DNA of 64,000 bases from Dinoroseobacter sp042096155 (lineage in GTDB: Bacteria; Pseudomonadota; Alphaproteobacteria; Rhodobacterales; Rhodobacteraceae). The stretch covers positions 1 to 64,000 of the forward strand of contig JBELMC010000002.1 in NCBI GenBank assembly GCA_042096155.1. The letters run 5' to 3'. Shown piece after piece: positions 1 to 9,585 of this stretch (positions are counted from its first letter, which is position 1; each line of letters begins with the position of its first letter). The position numbers and the translations under genes were made by a program. The notes below the pieces were generated by a model, which did no database searches, was not told the DNA's origin, and saw only the letters and a program-made list of their open reading frames with translations.

Positions 1-52
1 CCATCAGCGCCGAGACCTTGAGCCGCATATTGACCGGCCCAAGCCGCCGCAT
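1..52 (-). CDS. Possible 5' end of a gene cut by the left edge
   Basis: The minus strand has an open frame running off the left edge, with possible ATG starts at 52 and 28. The visible residues after the first ATG are MRRLGPVNMRLKVSALM. About 17 codons are far too few to assign a family. It could be the start of the next gene after infB or chance. No good ribosome binding site is seen. Confidence 0.2.
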   Translation of the reverse strand, partial: MRRLGPVNMRLKVSALM

Positions 53-541
53 CCCATCATGCAAATGCAAGTCCAAAACCGCCCCACCGACCCGTCCCAA
101 AACTATAGATCTGTCCGGTCAGATGGGACGCGGCGCATTTTACAGGGGTCTTTATGCAATCTCCGCGATCTATCTGCGCCAGGAAAAAGCAGGCTAATTT
201 TTATGCCGACAGATGGCCCGCAAATGTATTGCACGAGAGTATTGCCAATCGCCTGACGCACTCTGTGAGGCGCCCTTCGCGGGCCAAGTTCAAACGCTTT
301 ATGCGGGCTTAAATCGCCGGGCGCTTGGTACAAGCCGAGCCATACGGTAACGTCTGGTCCGCCTTGTTCCACAACATCTCACACCCGAGCGAGCTGCTCA
401 GGGAAAAAATATATCTCTATCGGTCGAATTTGAGCGATAATCACATAGGACGGTACGTACGCCAAGTGGACAATGTCGATTTTACAGCGCAATTTCGGCT
501 TTTTTACCGATACCGGCCGACGCGCGTGTTTCGTTTTTCAC
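1..541. other. Unassigned region downstream of infB
   Basis: I find no convincing gene here. It lies downstream of infB on the minus strand, where rbfA and truB sit in many bacteria, but no reading frame resembles them. The region is relatively AT-rich near 400-530, with runs of A and T but no clear hairpin-plus-T-run terminator. At the extreme left edge one minus-strand frame is open from about position 110 leftward (see the entry at 1-52). Confidence 0.5.
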
Positions 542-3013
542 TTACTCGAGATTGCGTTCCACCTCTTCGCGCTCAAAAATCTCAATCACGTCATTGGCGC
601 GGATGTCTTCGTAATTCTCGAACGCCATTCCGCATTCCTGACCCGACTGGACTTCTTTAACTTCGTCCTTGAACCGCTTGAGCGTTTTCAGCGTTCCTTC
701 GTGAATCACGACATTATCGCGCAACAAGCGCACGCCAGCGGCGCGCCGCGCCACACCCTCAGTGACTAGGCACCCGGCGACACGCCCAACCCCTGAGACC
801 TTGAAGACCTCTTTGATCGACGCATATCCAATGAATTTTTCGCGAATTTCGGCGCTGAGCAAGCCGGAAGCGGCTTGCTTCACATCGTCAACAAGATCGT
901 AGATGACCGAATAATATCGGATCTCAACACCCTTTTGGCTGGCCGCGTTCCGTGCCGGCGCATTGGCACGCACATTAAAGCCGAACACAGGCGCGCCTGA
1001 CGCCTCAGCAAGACCAATGTCACTTTCGGTGATGGCGCCCACGCCGGAGTGTAAAACACGGACACGAACTTCATCATTGCCGATTTTCTCCATCGCTTGA
1101 ACGATCGCCTCGGCCGACCCCTGAACATCTGCCTTCATGACGATCGGCATCTCGGTGAGACTCTCATCTTGTTTGGCCTTCGCCATCAGCTGTTCCAAGG
1201 TCGTCGCGGCACCAGCGGCAGCGCGCTTTTCTTTGGCGGTTTTCTCACGATATTCTGCAATTTCACGCGCTTGGGCTTCGGTTTCAACCACGTTGAGCAC
1301 ATCACCCGCTTCTGGCGTGCCGTTCAAGCCAAGGACTTCGACCGGAACCGAGGGGCCTGCCTCTTTCACGCGGTCGCCTTTGTCATTCACCAAAGCGCGG
1401 ACTTTGCCCCATTGCTCGCCCACAACAAAAATATCACCTTGGCGCAACGTCCCATTTTGAACCAAAACCGTCGCAACCGGACCACGGCCGACATCAAGCT
1501 GTGCTTCGATCACAGCACCGCTTGCCGAGCGCTTTGGATTCGCTTTCAGTTCCAGAATCTCAGCTTGCAAGCCAATCGCTTCCAGCAATTGATCCAGCCC
1601 CTGACCGGTAATGGCCGAAACTTCGACGTCCTGCACATCCCCCGACAAATCCTCGACGATCACCTCATGCTGCAACAAATCCGTGCGCACTTTACTGGGA
1701 TCAGCCGTGGGGCGGTCAACCTTGTTGATTGCAACAATCATCGGCACCTTGGCTGCTTTCGCGTGGGCGATCGCTTCGATAGTTTGCGGCATCACCGCAT
1801 CGTCTGCGGCGACCACAAGCACAACAATATCAGTGACTTGTGCACCACGCGCCCGCATTGAGGTGAAAGCGGCGTGACCAGGCGTGTCCAGGAACGAAAG
1901 GATCTGCCCACCATCGGTTTTGACCTGATACGCTCCGATGTGCTGGGTGATCCCGCCTGCTTCGCCCGCAACAACGCGTGCATTTCGAATGGCGTCGAGC
2001 AGCGATGTCTTACCGTGATCAACATGACCCATAACAGTGATGACCGGCGGACGAGCGACGAGGTCTTGATCTGCATCAACGACGGTTTCGATCACCTGTT
2101 CCACATCCGAGTCCGAAACACGCACCACTTTGTGACCGAACTCTTCAATGATCAGCTCAGCTGTATCAGCGTCAATCACTTGATTTTGTGTCGCCATGAT
2201 TCCGCTTGTCATCAACGATTTGACGACATCCGCAACGCGCTCAGCCATACGATTGGCAAGCTCGGACACCACAATAGATTCAGGCAGTTGAACGTCGCGC
2301 ACAATCTTTTCGCGCTGTTCAGTGCCCATGGCTTTTTGGCGCGCGCGCTCTTGCTTGCGTTTCATCGCGGCCATCGAGCGCTGACGTCCACCACCACCGG
2401 TGGCTTCTGACAGCGTCAGCTTGCCAGAACGCCGACGATCCGTATCACCTTTGGCTTTGCCTTTGCCCCGTTCTTCGCGCTCGCGGTCAGCTTTGCGCGG
2501 ACCCGTTTGGGCCTGCGTCGGCCCGCCAGGCCGGGAACGGCCAGCTGCAGGAGACGCGGCGGGCGCTTCTATTGTAGCCGGGCGCGCCGCGGCCTCGCGC
2601 CTGGCAGCCTCCGCTTCGGCTTTTGCACGTGCCTCTTCTTCGGCACGCGCCTTAAGTCGTTCTTCGCGTTCGCGTTCTTCGCGTTCTTTCGCCTCAATAT
2701 CAGCCCGGCGCCGCGCACGTTCTTCTTCGCGCGCCCGCTCAGCACTGGCTCGGTCTTGTTGTTCCTGACCTTCACGGGCCTTGGCCGCTTGAAGCGCTCT
2801 GAGGCGGCGCTCCATTTCCGCGTCCGTGGCACCACCCGGCTTTGAGGGGTCGCTTCGACCCCCAGATGTGCCAGGCTTTGGGACCACAACGCGTTTGCGC
2901 TTCGTTTCAACGACGACGCTCTTGGTCCGTCCGTGGCTAAAGCTTTGCTTGACCTGACCGGTACGAGGACCGCCGCGCAATCCAAGAGTTTTCTTACCGT
3001 CTGTATCGCTCAT
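542..3013 (-). CDS. infB: Translation initiation factor IF-2
   Basis: GTPase that brings initiator tRNA to the 30S subunit and promotes 50S joining. The 823-aa protein has an N-terminal IF-2 domain, then a long charged Arg/Glu/Ala-rich linker (about residues 65-195), then the G domain. The P-loop GHVDHGKT is at residues 329-336, followed by DTPGH and NKVD, and by the C-terminal beta-barrel domains. The length is normal for alphaproteobacteria. It is the last gene of rimP-nusA-ylxR-infB; its start overlaps the end of ylxR by 4 nt, which suggests translational coupling. No rbfA follows. Confidence 0.97.
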   Translation of the reverse strand: MSDTDGKKTLGLRGGPRTGQVKQSFSHGRTKSVVVETKRKRVVVPKPGTSGGRSDPSKPGGATDAEMERRLRALQAAKAREGQEQQDRASAERAREEERARRRADIEAKEREEREREERLKARAEEEARAKAEAEAARREAAARPATIEAPAASPAAGRSRPGGPTQAQTGPRKADREREERGKGKAKGDTDRRRSGKLTLSEATGGGGRQRSMAAMKRKQERARQKAMGTEQREKIVRDVQLPESIVVSELANRMAERVADVVKSLMTSGIMATQNQVIDADTAELIIEEFGHKVVRVSDSDVEQVIETVVDADQDLVARPPVITVMGHVDHGKTSLLDAIRNARVVAGEAGGITQHIGAYQVKTDGGQILSFLDTPGHAAFTSMRARGAQVTDIVVLVVAADDAVMPQTIEAIAHAKAAKVPMIVAINKVDRPTADPSKVRTDLLQHEVIVEDLSGDVQDVEVSAITGQGLDQLLEAIGLQAEILELKANPKRSASGAVIEAQLDVGRGPVATVLVQNGTLRQGDIFVVGEQWGKVRALVNDKGDRVKEAGPSVPVEVLGLNGTPEAGDVLNVVETEAQAREIAEYREKTAKEKRAAAGAATTLEQLMAKAKQDESLTEMPIVMKADVQGSAEAIVQAMEKIGNDEVRVRVLHSGVGAITESDIGLAEASGAPVFGFNVRANAPARNAASQKGVEIRYYSVIYDLVDDVKQAASGLLSAEIREKFIGYASIKEVFKVSGVGRVAGCLVTEGVARRAAGVRLLRDNVVIHEGTLKTLKRFKDEVKEVQSGQECGMAFENYEDIRANDVIEIFEREEVERNLE

Positions 3014-3654
3014 GCGTTCCTTAGATCCTTTTCGGCCGACATTTCTGCCGGTTTTGCGTCGCGCAAGCCATTTAGCCGCGCGGCATCCTCTATAATACGT
3101 TTCGTCAGTCCGCCAGCCGTTAAGGCGGCATGTATCACATGATCTCGCCCGAAAGCCAAACCCAATTCATTTGCCGTCAAACATCCGATGAAACTGTGAT
3201 CGCCACCCGGTGCGCGCAGCTTTGATTTTCCCCGTTCAGAGCCATCCGAAGCCTGGATCAGTACGGCAGCCATTTCCGTCATCAAAGCGCCCTTCACCTT
3301 TTCGTATCCAGCGATCGCCAATCCCGCTTTGCGTCCCATCGCAATCAACGAGGTCACGCGACCCAACAATAACCTTTCGATACAGTCTAGCAGATCGTCG
3401 GGAATTTTAACCTGTGCCTTAGCGCCGCGTGAAAAAAGGCGTTTTTTTATGGCTTTTTCCAATGCTCCCCGATCCGCTTTGACCCAAATTCCGCGCCCCG
3501 GAAGCCGTTCCAAAATATCGGGCACAATCTGCATATCGGGATCAACCACAAATCGGATCAGCTTGGCCTTTGGACACACATCACCGGTGGCGATGCAGCG
3601 CCGTGTTGGACCGCTGGAGTGGTCTTTATTCTGTCCGCCGCGCGTCAGGAGCAA
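3010..3654 (-). CDS. ylxR: YlxR family RNA-binding protein (DUF448)
   Basis: Small RNA-binding protein encoded between nusA and infB in most bacteria. The N-terminal YlxR domain begins with TRRCIATGDVCPKAKL and includes GRGIWVK; an L7Ae-like segment with GRKAGLAIAGYEKV follows, the usual alphaproteobacterial fusion. The frame has no ATG at the proper place. I place the start at the TTG at 3654, just after the nusA stop, giving 214 aa; an upstream ATG at 3774 would add about 40 unlikely residues inside nusA. YlxR of Bacillus has been linked to RNase P; the function in this group is not established. Confidence 0.85.
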   Translation of the reverse strand: MLLTRGGQNKDHSSGPTRRCIATGDVCPKAKLIRFVVDPDMQIVPDILERLPGRGIWVKADRGALEKAIKKRLFSRGAKAQVKIPDDLLDCIERLLLGRVTSLIAMGRKAGLAIAGYEKVKGALMTEMAAVLIQASDGSERGKSKLRAPGGDHSFIGCLTANELGLAFGRDHVIHAALTAGGLTKRIIEDAARLNGLRDAKPAEMSAEKDLRNA

Positions 3655-3670
3655 GCTCTGAGGCCTGAAA

Positions 3671-5302
3671 TCAGGCCCCAGCCTCCTGATCTGCTGCGGC
3701 CGCTGCAGCGGCGGCTGCTTCGGCTTGCGCCTCGGCTTCAAGCTCGTCCGGGTCCACCCACCCCAGTTGCACACGGGCAGTCATCACCAAAATCTGCGCT
3801 TCTTCGAGCGAGACTTCAAACGGTTCAAGCACTCCTTCATCCTTGACGCGTTCTCCCTCAACAGTGGTCCAACCCCCTGCCAGTTCCCAATCCGCGCAAG
3901 TCGCGAAATCTTCGAGCGTTTTCACACCGTCTTCGGTCAGCGCCTGAAGCATCTGAGGTGTCAGTCCGTTAAAGGTTTCGAGGCTTTCTTCCAAACCATT
4001 TTCTTTGGCCTTGGCCAACGCCTCGGTGTTCAGTTTTTCAAGATGCTCGCGGGCGCGCGCTTGCAACTCGTCGGCAGTATCCTCATCAAAACCGTCGATG
4101 CCCAGAAGCTCTTCCTGTTCAACATAAGCGACTTCTTCTAGATTGCTGAAACCTTCTGATACCAAAAGTTGTGCGATCATTTCATCAACGTCCAACGTAT
4201 CCATGAACGCCTGAGTGCGTTCGGCGAACTCTTTCTGACGACGCTCCGATTCGTCGCTTTCCGTCATGATATCAATATCGAGACCCGTCAGCTGAGAAGC
4301 CAGACGGACGTTCTGACCCCGACGGCCAATCGCAAGACTGAGCTGCTCGTCTGGAACGACAACTTCGATCCGTTCGGCATCTTCGTCCAGAACCACCTTA
4401 GACACTTCGGCGGGCTGCAACGCGTTGACCAAGAACGTGGGCTGGTCCTCGTTCCATGGAATAATATCAATTTTTTCGCCCTGCAGCTCGTTCACAACGG
4501 CCTGAACGCGGCTGCCGCGCATACCAACGCACGCGCCAACCGGGTCAATTGAGTTGTCATAGGAGATCACCGCAATTTTGGCCCGTGAACCTGGATCACG
4601 TGCGACCGCTTTGATCTCGATGATGTTGTCGTAGATTTCTGGGACTTCCATCTTGAACAGCTCCGCCATGAACTGCGGGTCGGTCCGAGACAAAAAGATC
4701 TGTGGTCCACGCTGTTCGCGACGAACGTCTTTGATGTAACACCGGATCCGGTCATTGGGACGATAGCTCTCACGCCCAATCTTTTCATTGCGCCGCAGCA
4801 CGCCTTCGCCCGCGCCCACATCCACGATCACATTGCCATATTCTTCACGTTTGACGACACCATTGATGATTGTCCCGGCGCGATCTTTGAACTCTTCGAA
4901 CTGACGGTCCCGCTCGGCTTCGCGAACCTTCTGTAAAATCACCTGCTTGGCGGACTGTGCCGCGATGCGGCCCATGTCAACCGGCGGCACTTCTTCGATA
5001 AATGTCTGACCAACCTCAGGGTTTTCCATATATTGCTTGGCTTGCTCGACGGTAAACTCGGCTTGATAATTCTCAAGGTCAGCCTCATCGACCACCGTGC
5101 GTACGCGGGTAAAAGTGGCCCGACCGGTCTTGCGATCGATCGACACACGAATGTCCATCTCCGCCCCATAGCGCGATTTGGCAGCGCGGCTGAGAGACTC
5201 TTCCATGGCCTCGATCACAAGACCCGGATCGATCATCTTTTCGCGTGCGACGGCTTCAGCCGTTTGCAGCAGTTCCAGCTGGTTGGCAGAGGTAATCGCC
5301 AT
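3671..5302 (-). CDS. nusA: Transcription termination/antitermination protein NusA
   Basis: RNA polymerase-binding factor that modulates pausing, termination and antitermination. The 543-aa protein has the N-terminal polymerase-binding domain, an S1 domain (around GRESYRPNDRIRCYI), two KH domains (GACVGMRGSRVQAVVNEL and SLAIGRRGQNVRLAS) and a C-terminal helix-hairpin-helix part. It ends in an Ala-rich acidic tail. It is the second gene of the operon and lies 3 nt after rimP. A short perfect palindrome (GGCCTGAAATCAGGCC, 3661-3676) spans its stop codon. Confidence 0.97.
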   Translation of the reverse strand: MAITSANQLELLQTAEAVAREKMIDPGLVIEAMEESLSRAAKSRYGAEMDIRVSIDRKTGRATFTRVRTVVDEADLENYQAEFTVEQAKQYMENPEVGQTFIEEVPPVDMGRIAAQSAKQVILQKVREAERDRQFEEFKDRAGTIINGVVKREEYGNVIVDVGAGEGVLRRNEKIGRESYRPNDRIRCYIKDVRREQRGPQIFLSRTDPQFMAELFKMEVPEIYDNIIEIKAVARDPGSRAKIAVISYDNSIDPVGACVGMRGSRVQAVVNELQGEKIDIIPWNEDQPTFLVNALQPAEVSKVVLDEDAERIEVVVPDEQLSLAIGRRGQNVRLASQLTGLDIDIMTESDESERRQKEFAERTQAFMDTLDVDEMIAQLLVSEGFSNLEEVAYVEQEELLGIDGFDEDTADELQARAREHLEKLNTEALAKAKENGLEESLETFNGLTPQMLQALTEDGVKTLEDFATCADWELAGGWTTVEGERVKDEGVLEPFEVSLEEAQILVMTARVQLGWVDPDELEAEAQAEAAAAAAAAADQEAGA

Positions 5303-5305
5303 TGG

Positions 5306-5878
5306 TTAGTCCTCCTCCGAAACGTCTTCGGTTTCAATCTCGTCAAACTTGCTTGTATCAACGCCCGCGGCCTTCTTCTGCCGCAAAATTTCCGCAATAA
5401 GCGCGTCTGTAAGAATCAGCTTAGCATCGCTAAGCCATTCGAATTTCAAGCCAATTATACCTTCGGGGATGGTGATAAGAACCTCATCGCCCTCGGTTCC
5501 CGTAATGTCGCCCTTAAACCGGCGGCGGCCGTCGATCAGCTCGGTTGTTTCAATTTTTGCTTCATATCCGCGCCACATATCGAAGTCTTTCAGCCGCGTC
5601 AGCGGACGATCAATGCCAGGGCTTGACACTTCGAGCGTATATTCACCTTCGATTGGGTCTTCGACATCGAGCGTTGCAGAAACCGCAGTTGAAATTTTTG
5701 CGCAATCATCAACCTCAATGCCGCCTTCGGGCTTTTCGGCCATGATTTGCAGGATGCGAGTCTTACCGCCCATCAAACGCAAGCGCACCAGTTCGTAGTC
5801 CAGATCCTCGATAACAGGCAAGACAATCTCGGCAAGCCGTTGATCCATCGTGGTTTTTGCGATCAAGTCGTTGGTCAT
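5306..5878 (-). CDS. rimP: Ribosome maturation factor RimP
   Basis: Factor for 30S subunit maturation. The 190-aa protein shows the family core (DYELVRLRLMGGKTRILQ, then SSPGIDRPL). I start it at the ATG at 5878 (MTNDLIAKTTMDQRL). The same frame is open 63 codons further upstream, but that stretch crosses a terminator-like hairpin and does not resemble RimP. First gene of rimP-nusA-ylxR-infB. Confidence 0.93.
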   Translation of the reverse strand: MTNDLIAKTTMDQRLAEIVLPVIEDLDYELVRLRLMGGKTRILQIMAEKPEGGIEVDDCAKISTAVSATLDVEDPIEGEYTLEVSSPGIDRPLTRLKDFDMWRGYEAKIETTELIDGRRRFKGDITGTEGDEVLITIPEGIIGLKFEWLSDAKLILTDALIAEILRQKKAAGVDTSKFDEIETEDVSEED

Positions 5879-6299
5879 CTCGTGGCTTACATCCAAGCAC
5901 AAAAAAACGGGCTCGCAGCCCGTGACACGTTCGGTGGGCGCCAGGTTTGGACCCCGACGCGCCGCTGTTGAACTTGGATATAGCCAGATCAGCCCTGGAA
6001 TGCAAGGGGCGGCAGTGGCGCCGAGCCGCGCACCGACCGACATGCACAATTTATCAAAAATATGCACAATTCGACAGGACGCGCAGGATCGAAAGCTGTT
6101 GGACCAGCCCCTTTACGTCACGGATAACGATTGCGATGGAGCAATCGGGCAACGACCGCTGACCCGCATCGGCGCCGATCTCGCAAGACAATCTATGGCC
6201 CAGTGAAAACGCGAAGGCGCGTGTGTGCCGGTGCCAAGGTTGAAAAGAGCCCGATCCAGATCGCGGGGCACTTGGCGTATTCTGGGTCTTATCTACAGA
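5879..6299. other. Intergenic region between acs and rimP
   Basis: 421 nt without a recognisable gene. It contains the 3' side of acs and the promoter/leader of the rimP-nusA-infB operon, including the hairpin at 5900-5923. I looked for a tRNA, because tRNA-fMet precedes rimP in enterobacteria. I found no consistent T-arm or acceptor stem. No clear -35/-10 pair was found. Confidence 0.5.
5900..5923 (-). terminator. Terminator-like hairpin in the rimP leader
   Basis: On the minus strand ACGGGCTGCGAGCCCGT (5923-5907) forms a perfect GC-rich stem with a 3-nt loop, followed directly by seven T residues. It sits only about 25 nt before the rimP start codon, so it is either the terminator of an upstream transcript or an attenuator for the rimP-nusA operon. 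Confidence 0.7.
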
Positions 6300-8258
6300 T
6301 CAGTCGGATCGGTTGGCGATAAGCTCATCCACCACAGCCGGTTCCGCCAGGGTCGAGGTATCACCAAGCGAACCATAATCGTTTTCCGCAATTTTACGCA
6401 AAATACGTCGCATGATTTTACCCGAACGCGTTTTGGGCAATCCGGGCGCCCATTGGATCACATCAGGCGTCGCGATCGGACCAATCTCAGAGCGGACCCA
6501 TGTCTTCAGCTCCGCCATAAGCGCGTCAGACGGCTGCTGATCGTTCATCAATGTCACATAGCAATAAATGCCCTGTCCTTTGATCTCGTGCGGATAGCCT
6601 ACAACGGCCGCTTCAGCGACAGTATCATGAGCAACCAGAGCACTCTCAACCTCGGCGGTGCCCATCCGGTGACCAGAAACATTGATCACATCGTCAACAC
6701 GCCCAGTGATCCAGTAATAGCCATCCTCATCGCGGCGGCAGCCATCCCCGGTGAAATAATAGCCTTTATAATCGCTAAAATAGGTCTTCACAAAGCGCTC
6801 GTGATCGCCCCAAACGGTGCGCATTTGCCCGGGCCAACTGTCCTTGATGCACAGCACACCCTCAGCAGTTGTGGTTTGGATTTCTTCACCTGTCTGAGGA
6901 TCGAGGATAACAGGCTGTATCCCAAAGAAGGGAGTCGTGGCCGACCCGGGTTTGGTCGGCGTCGCACCGGGCAAGGGCGTCAGCAAGTGGCCGCCGGTTT
7001 CAGTTTGCCACCATGTGTCAACAATCGGACAGGCCCCTTTGCCAATATGAGTGCTGTACCAGTTCCAGGCTTCGGGGTTGATCGGCTCCCCGACGGTGCC
7101 GAGAATTCGAAGGCTGGACAAATCATGCTGTTCAATCAGATCCGTGCCTTTGGCCATCAACGCACGAATCGCGGTCGGCGCGGTGTAAAACTGGGTCACC
7201 TTGTGCTTGGCGCAGACTTGCCAGAAGCGGCCACCATCTGGATAGGTGGGGACACCTTCGAACATCAGCGTGGTCGCACCATTGGCCAAAGGTCCATAGA
7301 CGATATAGCTGTGGCCCGTCACCCAACCCACATCAGCCGTGCACCAGAACACATCGCCGTCTTTGTAATCAAACACAATTTCGTGAGTCATCGACGCGAA
7401 CACCAGATATCCGCCCGTGGAGTGCACAACGCCTTTGGGTTGGCCGGTCGAGCCAGATGTATACAGGATAAACAAAGGGTCTTCGGCATTCATCTCCGCA
7501 GGGAGGCTGACTTCGTCAGCGGTCAAGCGCAGCGCGTTATAGTCATGATCACGACCGTCGACCCAGTTGGTCTCGCCGCCCGTACGCTTGACCACGAGCA
7601 TTTTCACCGCGCCTGACGTATGCAGCAGCGCCGCATCCGCATTGGTCTTCAAAGGCGTTGCTTTGCCGCCGCGCGGCGCATAATCCGCCGTAATCAGCAC
7701 CTTGGCTTCGGCGCCGTTCACACGCGCCGCCAGCGCATCAGGGGAAAATCCTGCAAACACAATAGAATGAATAGCCCCAATCCGCGTGCAAGCCAGCATG
7801 GCATAAGCCGCTTCCGGGATCATCGGCAGATAGAGCACAACCCGATCCCCTTTCTCTACGCCCATATCCCGCAAAATGTTCGCCATTTTGCAGGTCTCGA
7901 CATGCAGCTCTTTGTAAGAAATGTGTTTGGCGGCTTCATCCGGGTTATCGGGTTCCCAAATGATCGCAGTTTGATCCCCCCGCGTCGCCAAATGACGATC
8001 GATACAATTGGCCGAAACATTCAGCGTGCCGTCGGCAAACCAGTTGATGTGCACGTTTTCATGCGCGAATGAGGTGTCCTTGACCTTGGTAAACGGTGTC
8101 ATCCAGTCCAGGCGCTGGCCCTGCTCAGCCCAAAACCCGTCAGGATCGGCAACGGATTTTGCATACATTTCAACGTATTGAGCGGCGTTTACATGCGCAT
8201 TTTCTGCCAGATCGGCGGCTACCGGGACAAGTGTGTCGGCGGATTTGTCGTTGGTCAT
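6300..8258 (-). CDS. acs: Acetyl-coenzyme A synthetase
   Basis: AMP-forming ligase making acetyl-CoA from acetate, CoA and ATP. The 652-aa protein is full length for the family. The adenylation P-loop TSGSTGQPKG is near residue 266, and the C-terminal PKTRSGKIMRRILR motif near residue 607 holds the lysine that is acetylated in homologues. A strong ribosome binding site (AGGAGGGG) precedes two ATGs at 8267 and 8258; I use the second because the first is only 2 nt from it. Monocistronic by position. A 13-bp palindrome lies upstream (8415-8427). Confidence 0.96.
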   Translation of the reverse strand: MTNDKSADTLVPVAADLAENAHVNAAQYVEMYAKSVADPDGFWAEQGQRLDWMTPFTKVKDTSFAHENVHINWFADGTLNVSANCIDRHLATRGDQTAIIWEPDNPDEAAKHISYKELHVETCKMANILRDMGVEKGDRVVLYLPMIPEAAYAMLACTRIGAIHSIVFAGFSPDALAARVNGAEAKVLITADYAPRGGKATPLKTNADAALLHTSGAVKMLVVKRTGGETNWVDGRDHDYNALRLTADEVSLPAEMNAEDPLFILYTSGSTGQPKGVVHSTGGYLVFASMTHEIVFDYKDGDVFWCTADVGWVTGHSYIVYGPLANGATTLMFEGVPTYPDGGRFWQVCAKHKVTQFYTAPTAIRALMAKGTDLIEQHDLSSLRILGTVGEPINPEAWNWYSTHIGKGACPIVDTWWQTETGGHLLTPLPGATPTKPGSATTPFFGIQPVILDPQTGEEIQTTTAEGVLCIKDSWPGQMRTVWGDHERFVKTYFSDYKGYYFTGDGCRRDEDGYYWITGRVDDVINVSGHRMGTAEVESALVAHDTVAEAAVVGYPHEIKGQGIYCYVTLMNDQQPSDALMAELKTWVRSEIGPIATPDVIQWAPGLPKTRSGKIMRRILRKIAENDYGSLGDTSTLAEPAVVDELIANRSD

Positions 8259-8414
8259 ATGTCTCATCCCCTCCTGAGAAACTGAATCGTCACCTTTGGT
8301 GCAGGGATACCACGTCATGTGAAGTCGTGAATAACCCGTTGTGAAAGAACGATTTTTCGGTAAAGAAATTAATCTAAAATAACGATATCTGTAAATTTTC
8401 GTCAATTCCAGAAA

Positions 8415-8427
8415 TTTTGCAGCAAAA
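8415..8427. promoter_or_regulatory. 13-bp perfect palindrome upstream of acs
   Basis: TTTTGC-A-GCAAAA, about 157 nt upstream of the acs start in a 263-nt gap (8259-8521) otherwise free of genes. It resembles the TTTGC/GCAAA half-sites reported for short-chain fatty acyl-CoA regulators of the RamB/PccR type in Rhodobacteraceae; that link is inference. A TTGACG sequence lies on the minus strand between it and acs, without a good -10. Confidence 0.35.
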
Positions 8428-8521
8428 CGAAAAGCTTGGCGGATCGCTGCAAAGAAAGCTGCTTCGCACGACATCTTGGGATCGGATCACACAGCCGCAG
8501 CCAGCGCTTAAAGGTCGCAGG

Positions 8522-9511
8522 TCAGATATCGTGGCGATGATGGGTTTCGCGGAACTGATCCATGGCGCGCACCAAAGCGCCGGTCACGCGCGGTTCGGAC
8601 AACGCGTGGCCCGACAGCGGAATCATGCGCAGCTCCGCTCTGGTCCAACGCTGCGCCAGGGCATAAGCGGATTCCGGCGGGCAGATCATGTCGTAGCGGC
8701 CCTGAACAATGGTCCCCGCGACATCGACCAGCTTCTCGGCATTGTCCAAAATAAAACTGTCGCTGCCAAGAAACCCACGATGGGTGAAGTAATGATTTTC
8801 CAGCCGGGCAAAGGCGCGGGCATATTCCGCCGGGCTTTCGCCCACATGACCTTCGGAATGAATCGAGGCCAATGCGTTTTCCCACCTTGACCAGGCCCGG
8901 GCAAAACGGGTTTCTTCCAAAACATTGCCTGAAAACAAACGCTTGTTATAGGCGGTGATCAGATCATCCTGCTCGTTCCCGGGGATCATTGCGGCAAACC
9001 GCTGCCAAACCTCGGGCCAAAACCGGCCCGCACCGCCGCCATAGAACCAATCGAGCTCGCGTTTGGTCATCAAAAACACACCGCGCAGGACCAGGTAGGC
9101 AACGCGCGAAGGGTGCGTCTCAGAATAGATCAGCCCCAAGGTCGCGCCCCAACTGCCGCCAAAGACGACCCAGCGCTCGATCTTGAGCGTATCACGGATC
9201 TTTTCGATATCAGCCACAAGATCCCATGTGGTGTTATTCTCGACGCTGGCATGAGGCCGAGAGCGCCCGCACCCGCGCTGATCGAACAAGATGATACGAT
9301 AAAATTCAGGGTCAAAATACCGCCGCATCGTCGGGCTGCACCCACCACCGGGACCGCCGTGCAACACAACCACTGGCACACCAGAAGGGTTACCACATTG
9401 CTCGACATAAATCCGGTGGCCAGCGCCAACATCCAACATCCGCTGGTCGAAAGGGTCGCGTGGCGGATACAAGAAATCAGCTGCGCGTTTTTGGCCAACG
9501 GCTTTTGTCAT
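8522..9511 (-). CDS. pip: Proline iminopeptidase
   Basis: Alpha/beta-hydrolase that removes N-terminal proline from peptides. The 329-aa protein has the oxyanion motif HGGPGGG (51-57), the nucleophile motif GGSWG with Ser120, and the Asp (GRYDMICPP) and His (SGHALSEPR) of the triad in the C-terminal part. The length matches the family. It is divergent from ubiG and upstream of acs, with no evident functional link to either. Confidence 0.92.
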   Translation of the reverse strand: MTKAVGQKRAADFLYPPRDPFDQRMLDVGAGHRIYVEQCGNPSGVPVVVLHGGPGGGCSPTMRRYFDPEFYRIILFDQRGCGRSRPHASVENNTTWDLVADIEKIRDTLKIERWVVFGGSWGATLGLIYSETHPSRVAYLVLRGVFLMTKRELDWFYGGGAGRFWPEVWQRFAAMIPGNEQDDLITAYNKRLFSGNVLEETRFARAWSRWENALASIHSEGHVGESPAEYARAFARLENHYFTHRGFLGSDSFILDNAEKLVDVAGTIVQGRYDMICPPESAYALAQRWTRAELRMIPLSGHALSEPRVTGALVRAMDQFRETHHRHDI

Positions 9512-9585
9512 TTGCGCCCTATATAGCTATGGGACCTGGGCTTTGACCCTTTTTCTATCCATTGCAAGTTGCGAAAGGGATGTCC

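Noticed and set aside
5930..6060. Possible tRNA upstream of rimP
   Set aside because: Two GGCGCC elements about 80 nt apart could pair, but there is no GTTC-type T loop, anticodon arm or CCA end.
6225..7616. Long open frame (463 codons) on the plus strand opposite acs
   Set aside because: It is antisense to a full-length acetyl-CoA synthetase with intact motifs and has no recognisable domain. GC-rich codon use produces such shadow frames.
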